Of a stretch of DNA of 64,000 nucleotides, positions 53,513 through 61,100 are shown piece after piece. This DNA comes from CAZAFN01 sp964484795. GTDB lineage: Bacteria; Pseudomonadota; Alphaproteobacteria; Methylaequorales; Methylaequoraceae. Made by a program: the position numbers and the translations under genes. The notes under the pieces are model-generated. The model ran no database searches and was not told where the DNA came from. It saw nothing but the letters and a program-made list of their open reading frames with translations. Where the stretch lies: positions 15,037 through 79,036 of the forward strand of contig CAZAFN010000005.1 in assembly GCA_964484795.1 (NCBI GenBank). Reading direction: 5' to 3'. Numbering within the stretch: the stretch's first letter is position 1; each line of letters starts with the position of its first letter.

Positions 53513-55341
53513 GTAGAAAAATTCTAATCACGATCCTTCATGATTTAGCAATTTTTTGTGTTTCTTTTTTTATGGCTCTCTGGATTCGTCTTGATTTTGG
53601 TTATGCCGTCTATCTGTTTTCTAACATTTGGATTTTTTCATTATTATTTGCTACATCCAACATTGTTTTACTTAATTATTTTGGCTTGTATCATGGCATA
53701 TGGAGATATGCATCAATGCACGAAATCATCTCCATTTTAAAAAGCATATCAATCTGCACACTGCTAATCATAGCCATTCTTTTTTTAATTCTTCGATTGG
53801 AAAATATTCCTAGATCCTTTCCAATCTTATTGTTTATTATTTCTCTATTTGGCGTTACAGCTCCTAGGATCTTCTACCGACTTTTAAAAGATAAACTATC
53901 AAAAGAAGATAAGGAAAAAATTCCAGTTTTGTTAGTTGGAGATAATGACACATCTGAAAATTTCATCAGATTAACAAAAACTGAAAGAGCATCTCCATAT
54001 AATGTCATAGGAATAATAGGAACTAAAGATAGGGCCGTAGGTAGAAGAATCCACAATATCCCAATTGTTTCCTCAATAAATAATCTAAAAATTCTAGAGG
54101 ATTTTTTTAAAGGGTTAGCAAAAAAAGATCACCCCTTTTCTCCTCAAAGACTAATAGTCGCTGACCATAATTTATCCTCAAATACAATTGAATCATTATA
54201 TGTTTTATCTAAAAAATATGGGTTGGCAATAGGTAAATTACCAAAAATATCGAGTTTTTCTATCAATCCTAGTGAAAAGTTTAGCGACAACCCCATAGTC
54301 ATTGAGGATGTTTTGGGGAGAAAACAGAAAGTATATGACCATAATCTTCTCAAAGATATTTCCAATAAAACCGTTTTAGTTACTGGGGCAGGTGGAAGCA
54401 TTGGGAGTGAGCTATGCAGACAAATTAATTCACTAAATCCAAAACTACTAATTCTTTTGGAAGCAAATGAACATAATCTCTACAAAATATCTTATGAACT
54501 AAATCACAAAACCTTACCAACATTAACTGACATAAAGGATTTTAACAAAGTTGAAAAATTACTTAAAATTCACAAACCTGACATTGTTTTTCATGCTGCT
54601 GCTCTAAAACACATTACTTTTGTGGAGGATGAACCTGTTGAAGCTTTAAAAACCAACTTTCTTGCGACAGTTAAACTTTGTCAATTATGCAAGTTATATG
54701 AAATAAAAAAACTGGTTTTCATTTCCACTGATAAGGCTGTAAACCCTACAAACATAATGGGTGCAACGAAAAGATTGTGTGAAAAATACATTCAAAGAAT
54801 AGCTATTGGTGCTGAAAAGACTATTTTCTCAATTGTAAGATTCGGGAACGTCTTGGGTTCAACTGGTTCAGTTGTACCCTTATTTAAAAAACAAATTCAA
54901 TCTGGCGGGCCACTTACAATTACTGATCCAAAAGTTAGTAGATATTTTATGACTATCCGGGAGGCAGTTGAATTGGTATTAATCTCTTCTCAATTAAAGA
55001 GTAAAAATAATGGAGAAATATTTATCTTAGAAATGGGAAAGTCTGTCTTAATTAAAGATCTTGCCAAAAGAATGATCCTTTTGTCAGGCAAAAATGACAA
55101 AGAAATAGAAATAAAGTACACAGGTTTAAGAAAAGGTGAAAAATTATCTGAAGAACTTTCCTTTGAAAATGAAAAAGTAAAAAACACAGGGATAGAAGGA
55201 ATAATGTCAACGTCTGACTGTTTGTATCAATCTGAAGTCAGCAATTACAATAATTTGATTTCACAAATTCAAAACAATAAAATAGACGAATCTATGAATA
55301 CTTTAAAAAAACTATTACCTGAGTACAAATTTGAAAGATAA
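53509..55341 (+). CDS. Nucleotide-sugar 4,6-dehydratase, WbpM/CapD/PglF-type
   Basis: This 610-aa protein has four N-terminal membrane segments (to about residue 120), a nucleotide-binding linker (VLLVGDNDTSENFI) and a soluble SDR dehydratase domain from about residue 285: VTGAGGSIGSELCRQI, HAAALKHI, STDKAVNPTNIMGATKR and VRFGNVLGSTGSV. The catalytic Tyr of SDRs is replaced by Met in NIMGATKR, as in WbpM/PglF. The product would be UDP-2-acetamido-4-keto-6-deoxyhexose for a surface polysaccharide. It overlaps purH by 11 bp. Confidence 0.9.
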   Translation: MSRKILITILHDLAIFCVSFFMALWIRLDFGYAVYLFSNIWIFSLLFATSNIVLLNYFGLYHGIWRYASMHEIISILKSISICTLLIIAILFLILRLENIPRSFPILLFIISLFGVTAPRIFYRLLKDKLSKEDKEKIPVLLVGDNDTSENFIRLTKTERASPYNVIGIIGTKDRAVGRRIHNIPIVSSINNLKILEDFFKGLAKKDHPFSPQRLIVADHNLSSNTIESLYVLSKKYGLAIGKLPKISSFSINPSEKFSDNPIVIEDVLGRKQKVYDHNLLKDISNKTVLVTGAGGSIGSELCRQINSLNPKLLILLEANEHNLYKISYELNHKTLPTLTDIKDFNKVEKLLKIHKPDIVFHAAALKHITFVEDEPVEALKTNFLATVKLCQLCKLYEIKKLVFISTDKAVNPTNIMGATKRLCEKYIQRIAIGAEKTIFSIVRFGNVLGSTGSVVPLFKKQIQSGGPLTITDPKVSRYFMTIREAVELVLISSQLKSKNNGEIFILEMGKSVLIKDLAKRMILLSGKNDKEIEIKYTGLRKGEKLSEELSFENEKVKNTGIEGIMSTSDCLYQSEVSNYNNLISQIQNNKIDESMNTLKKLLPEYKFER

Positions 55342-56875
55342 ATTAACAATTAAAAAGGCTATTGTATCTGTTTCAGATAAAACAAATCTTGATCAGTTAA
55401 CAAAATATTTCGTTAAGCATGATGTTCACATTTTAAGTACTGGCGGAACTGCAAAACATCTTAAAAAACTAAATAGTAAGATTCGTGTTCAAGAAATATC
55501 TGATTTCACCAATTTTCAAGAAATTCTTGATGGCCGCGTCAAAACCTTGCATCCATTAATTTATGCTGGGATATTAGCCAAAAGAAATGACGTGAAACAT
55601 CAGAAGCAACTAAGCCAGATTGATATTGCCAACATTGATTTGGTTGTAGTTAACCTTTATCCATTTGAAAAAATTTCAAAAAACACCCTGTCCACTGATA
55701 GTGAATGCATTGAAAATATTGATATAGGCGGACCGTCTATGATAAGGGCGGCAGCCAAAAATTATGAAAATGTAACCATCCTAACCAATCCAAATGAGTA
55801 TGAACATTTCATTGAAACCGCTCAAAAAAATAAAAATGTAATTTCGCTAGAATACAGAAAAAAATTGGCTGCTTTAGCTTTTGAAACAACTTCCTATTAT
55901 GAGAGTTTAATTTCAAGTTGGTTCAACAGAAAAAATGATGATCTATGTGATCAAACATCATCTTTACCACTAAAGAAAATAACAGATTTGCGTTATGGAG
56001 AAAACCCTCACCAAAAAGGATCTCTTTATTCTCTTGCTAATAATGACGTGAATAAAATTTCAGGAAAGGACCTTTCCTATAACAACATTTTTGACCTTGA
56101 AGTGGCTATGGAGTTGGCTGAACAATTCTCAAAACCTTCTTGTGTGATTCTTAAACACGGAAATCCGTGTGGCGTTGCATTAGATAAAAACCAAGAAAAA
56201 GCCTATTCCAAAGCTCTCAAATGTGACCCCGTAAGTGCTTTTGGAGGAATTGTTGCTTTCAACAAAACCGTCAATGAGAAAACAGCCCAAATGATTAAGA
56301 AAATCTTTACTGAAGTTGTTGTGGCACCAAACTTTTCTCCTCAAGCCCTAAAGTTTTTGGCAATGAAGAAAAATCTAATACTCGTAAAATACCAATCTTC
56401 AAATTCACCAACAAAAAAAACCATCAAATCTACTAGAAACTTCTTACTTGTACAGGATAAGGATAATAAAATAATTAAAAAAAATGACTTGAATTATATG
56501 TCAAAGAAAAAACCAAAGTTAAATGAAATTGATGATATGATATTTGGCTTCATCGTCTGTAAATTTACCAACTCCAATGCAATAGTTTTAACTAATAATT
56601 TGGCTACTGTAGGAATTGGCATAGGACAAACAAATAGGCTAGACTCGGCAAAACAGGCAATAAAAAGAATGAAAGAAAACTATAAAAAAATAAAGGCTGT
56701 AATGGCTTCTGATGGCTTTTTCCCTTTTCCAGACATAGTAACACTCTGTGCAAAAAACAATGTTACAGCCATAATACAACCAGGCGGTTCAATCAAAGAC
56801 AAGAATGTTGTCAAAGTTGCTGAAAAGAATAAGATATCTATGGTATTCGCTGGTGTAAGGCACTTTAAACATTAG
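55331..56875 (+). CDS. purH: Bifunctional AICAR transformylase/IMP cyclohydrolase
   Basis: This 514-aa enzyme has the IMP cyclohydrolase domain (KKAIVSVSDKTNLDQL, LSTGGTAKHLKKL, DGRVKTLHPLIYAGILA) and the AICAR transformylase domain (DLRYGENPHQKGSLY, ILKHGNPCGVA with the catalytic Lys-His, KCDPVSAFGGIVAFN). It catalyses the last two steps of IMP synthesis. The start is a TTG at 55331, inside the last 11 bp of the upstream gene, so translation is coupled. It overlaps the convergent MFS gene by 11 bp. Confidence 0.96.
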   Translation: MKDKLTIKKAIVSVSDKTNLDQLTKYFVKHDVHILSTGGTAKHLKKLNSKIRVQEISDFTNFQEILDGRVKTLHPLIYAGILAKRNDVKHQKQLSQIDIANIDLVVVNLYPFEKISKNTLSTDSECIENIDIGGPSMIRAAAKNYENVTILTNPNEYEHFIETAQKNKNVISLEYRKKLAALAFETTSYYESLISSWFNRKNDDLCDQTSSLPLKKITDLRYGENPHQKGSLYSLANNDVNKISGKDLSYNNIFDLEVAMELAEQFSKPSCVILKHGNPCGVALDKNQEKAYSKALKCDPVSAFGGIVAFNKTVNEKTAQMIKKIFTEVVVAPNFSPQALKFLAMKKNLILVKYQSSNSPTKKTIKSTRNFLLVQDKDNKIIKKNDLNYMSKKKPKLNEIDDMIFGFIVCKFTNSNAIVLTNNLATVGIGIGQTNRLDSAKQAIKRMKENYKKIKAVMASDGFFPFPDIVTLCAKNNVTAIIQPGGSIKDKNVVKVAEKNKISMVFAGVRHFKH

Positions 56876-58085
56876 TTCTTCTTATCAAATAAGGGATTAT
56901 CGAAATAAAGAAAAACACAGGAATTACTAGCAGTCCTTGTCTTATTGAATTTGTCATATCTATTACCAAACCAACCATAAAAGGTCCTAAGACTGCACAA
57001 ATGTTTCCAAAAATTGAAAAAGTACAAAAAGCTGCCACCTGATTAGATGACTTTATTTTCTTCACCAAAACGCTACGACTTGATGCCTGAATTGGACCAA
57101 TGAAGAATCCAATCAAAAGTGCAATGGCCCAAAAAAATAAAATTTTTTCTAAGCAAAACAATGCAAAGGTAAGAATGAGTAAAGCTAAAATGCAAAGTTT
57201 CACAATTTTCTCAGAACCAAGCTTGTCTTCATACCTGCCTAAAATTAGACAACCCATAATGCCAAACAAATTAATGAAAATTCCAAGAAAAATAATTTGA
57301 GATTCAGACAAATCAAATAAAAAAGAAGCAAACATACTGGCAAAAGCAAAAATACATATTACGGCATTATTAAAGAAGAAATAGCTAATTAGAAATTTTC
57401 CCAAACCTTTAGATTTAACATTACCTATAAATTCAATGATATTTGGAATTTCGAATTTTGCAGAACGAAAATTTCGCAAATGAAAATTTCCAAAAATCAA
57501 GGTCCAGAAACCTACAAACGGACCAATTAGTAGAAAAAAAGAAATTCCTAGAAATTCATAATTTGTCTGTTCAAAAAGTCTAATTAAAATAAAAATTATC
57601 ATTAAAGAAATCAATCCACCCAGATAACCAAACGCCCATCCTAAATTTGAAGTCATACCTTCATTTTTCTTTATAGCCACCTTATGAAGGGAGACATTGT
57701 AAAAAAGATTAACCACCTCAAAAGCAATGAATGATATTACAACAACTAATAATGGCAAAAACTGGTTTGAATTTTCATTAAAAAATATCAGACTTGACGA
57801 AGAAACTACCATCAAATAAAAAAATGATTTGAAGAAATTGGTACTCAGGGATTTAAAATATCTTCCACTATGTATTAGAACAAATGAGAAAACCAAAAAA
57901 CTTAAAATACTTGCTGCAGAAATAGCAAAACCCCAATTACTCGTTCCTATGTTGGGGTTGGAGGCAATCTGCTTTGCGTAAAATGCACCATAGAAAAAAG
58001 TAAGGATTAATGTAGGATAACTTGAAATCCCAAAGTCAAACAAGCACCAGGAAAATGTCTTTCTGGATTTTAAAATCTTATACAT
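56865..58085 (-). CDS. MFS permease, UMF1/vacuole effluxer-like
   Basis: This 406-aa protein has about twelve hydrophobic segments and the UMF1-like start SWCLFDFGISSYPTLILTFFYGAFYAKQIAS in outline (quoted in short parts: WCLFDFGISSYPTLIL). Other visible parts are SNLGWAFGYLGGLISL and GPIQASSRSVLVKKI. Its substrate is unknown; family members include autophagy-related amino acid effluxers of fungi. It follows the giant adhesin by 22 bp on the same strand. Confidence 0.85.
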   Translation of the reverse strand: MYKILKSRKTFSWCLFDFGISSYPTLILTFFYGAFYAKQIASNPNIGTSNWGFAISAASILSFLVFSFVLIHSGRYFKSLSTNFFKSFFYLMVVSSSSLIFFNENSNQFLPLLVVVISFIAFEVVNLFYNVSLHKVAIKKNEGMTSNLGWAFGYLGGLISLMIIFILIRLFEQTNYEFLGISFFLLIGPFVGFWTLIFGNFHLRNFRSAKFEIPNIIEFIGNVKSKGLGKFLISYFFFNNAVICIFAFASMFASFLFDLSESQIIFLGIFINLFGIMGCLILGRYEDKLGSEKIVKLCILALLILTFALFCLEKILFFWAIALLIGFFIGPIQASSRSVLVKKIKSSNQVAAFCTFSIFGNICAVLGPFMVGLVIDMTNSIRQGLLVIPVFFFISIIPYLIRRTNV

Positions 58086-58107
58086 AAATTTTTTTCAATC
58101 TGAAACT

Positions 58108-61100
58108 TTAATTGCACTGGCCACTTTGCAGTACACAAGCATTAACTTCAACGGAATTGTCAGGCGTAGAAAGAGTTACCTTTTCAGCAACAGCAGGCAA
58201 TGACCTATGTGAACTTCTAGAAGGAAGCATTTTTTTGTTGCTATCTTTTTTCATTAAACTTAAACGCAACAAAACTCCAGCCTTTGACTTCCACGGAGGT
58301 AAAGGAGAAACGATTCTAAAGAGATGAGTTCCTCCGGTAAATGTATAATTTGAAGCTGACCCGCTACCATCTGCAAAAGCAAGGGTTCCAAGCGATAAAT
58401 CTAGGACTCCATACCGAATGAACGGTATGGTACCAGTGCCGGATAAAACAAGTGTTTCACTTGAAGCTAAGTTGGTAATTTGTAATTTTGAAGCCAAAAT
58501 GTTTGTTTCAATGCCGGCCCTACGACTTCCCCATAAACTTACTGGTCTTTTAGTCACAATTAAAGTTGCACCATTTAGGGTATAGTTTGGATTTGCAGAA
58601 GCTAGTGATCCTATGGTCACCCCCTTAGAGCCAACCACTGAAGTGGCAACGGATCCCAATCCAGTCAAAACAATTGAATCTGAGCCAACAGTATTAGTGA
58701 AAGTGTTAAAGTTTGATCCTCTTGCCTTAGTTGTGCCATCATAGTTTCTTGTTCCTCGGGCATTAGTCGTTCGTGGAGTCACTTGAAAGGCATGACTACC
58801 TCCTGTTAAGGTATAGTTCGAAGAAACCCCTCCATTTGAACCGTTTGAAAGACTTAACGTTCCTGACCCAACCGGTTTTCCAACTCCAACGTTTTTATTA
58901 GACAATGTCCCTGTCCCAGAAAGATTTAGAGTTTGTGAACCTATCAGACCTGACGATATAGATAAATCAGATGCTGCAGCATTTGTGGTTCCATCATATA
59001 TTCGTGAACCACTTACACTAACTGGACGTTTCGTAACATTGAGTGAAATCGTTCCAAAATCATAGTTTGAAGCCACCCCACTTCCATTTGAAAAGGCTAA
59101 CGATCCTTTTGTAACACTTTTGCCTAAATCTACATTCGCACTTGCAATGCTTCCAGTTCCAGTCAAGGTCAACACTTCAGAACCAACTCCAGTAGCGACT
59201 ACCAAATCTGAACCACTGACAGTGGTTGTCCCATCATAAAAGCGTGAACCTGTAACATTAAGCTCTCTTGCATTTACGTTAAATGTTCCACTTGAAAGAG
59301 AGTAGTTTGAAGCCAATCCTGAATTATCAGTTAGCGTCAGGGAACCTAAGATGATCGTCTTGTTAGTTCCAATTATGGCCGTTGAAACACCCCCTGATCC
59401 CGTAATTGACAAGGTTTCACCACCCGAACGATTGTTAAAAGTGCTAATGTCAGAACTACCAACCACCGTCGTGCCATCATAGAATCTTGAACCACTGATT
59501 GTTATAGGACGCTTAGTTACACTAAGTGTGTGGGTGCCACCTGACAGTGTGTAGTTGGAACCAAGACCTCCATTTGAACCATTTCCCAAACTTAAAGAAC
59601 CAACCGTGACAGCTTTATCCGTTCCAACATTTGCATTAGATATGGTGCCGGAATTCGATAGTACTAATGTTTCAGAACCGACACGATTAGATAATGTAGT
59701 CAAATCAGATGCAGAAGCCGTTGTTGTTGAATCATAAACCCTTGATCCACTAAGACTTATAGGTCTTCGTGTTATGTCAAGTGTGGCAGATGTTAAAGCA
59801 TAATTGCTTGCGACTCCCGTTCCATTTGCAATTGCGATAGAACCAATTGTCACGGATTGACCTGAAGCAACGTCTTTAGAAGCCACACTTCCAGATCCTG
59901 AAAGTGTTAACGTTTCACTTCCAACCAGACCACTGAATGTCGAAGAAATGTTAGAGGTGTTAACAGCTGTCGTTCCATCATAAACTCTACTTCCAACAAA
60001 CGTTACATTTTTAGCCGTAACATCAAACGTACCGGATGAAAGTAAATAATTTGATGCGGATCCGGAATTATCTGCCAAAGACAATGTTCCCAATGCAATG
60101 ACTTTTCCCGAACCAACTGCAGCTGAACCAATGCTTCCTGATCCAGTTATGGATAAAGTTTCACTACTAGCTCTGTTATTAAGGGTGTTAATGCTTGAAT
60201 TTGATACTGTTGCGCTACCATCATATACTCTAGTTCCTGATATTGTTATAGGACGCTTAGTTACACTAAGTGTGTGGGTGCCACCTGACAGTGTGTAGTT
60301 GGAACCAAGACCTCCATTTGAACCATTTCCCAAACTTAAAGAACCAACCGTGACAGCTTTATCCGTTCCAACATTTGCATTAGATATGGTGCCGGAATTC
60401 GATAGTACTAATGTTTCAGAACCGACACGATTAGATAATGTAGTCAAATCAGATGCAGAAGCCGTTGTTGTTGAATCATAAACCCTTGATCCACTAAGAC
60501 TTATAGGTCTTCGTGTTATGTCAAGTGTGGCAGATGTTAAAGAATAGTTATTAGCAGCCCCCGAACCATCTACAAGAGCTATTGATCCAAGTGTAACTGA
60601 CTGACCTGAACTCACATTTGCTGATGAAACTGAACCTGTGCCTGTTTGCGTTATGATTTCACTCCCAACAATGTTGTTATATGTAAATGTCGTTGAAACA
60701 CTTGTTCCATCAAGAGATGTTGTTCCATCATACACTCTACTTGCTGCTATTGTAATTGGCCTTTTCGTAACATTAAGGGTATGTGTCCCACCTGTTAATG
60801 TATAATTACTCGCTAAACCAGAATTGTCAGAAAGCGAAAGGTTTCCAAGACTTACGCTCTTACTTGTTCCAACGGCAGCGGATAATACGGACCCCGTTCC
60901 AGAAACGTTTAATGTTTCAGAGCCCACTAAGTTTGCAAGCGTAACATCGGAAGCAACTGCATTCGTAGTTCCATTATAAATTCGAGAACCTGATGAATTT
61001 AGAACCCTTGGGGTGATTTCAAAGGTAGTCGTATAATTCGTTAGCGTGTAATTTCCTGAACCCGTTCCCGTAAGGGCCAATGTGCCAACACTAACGGTTT

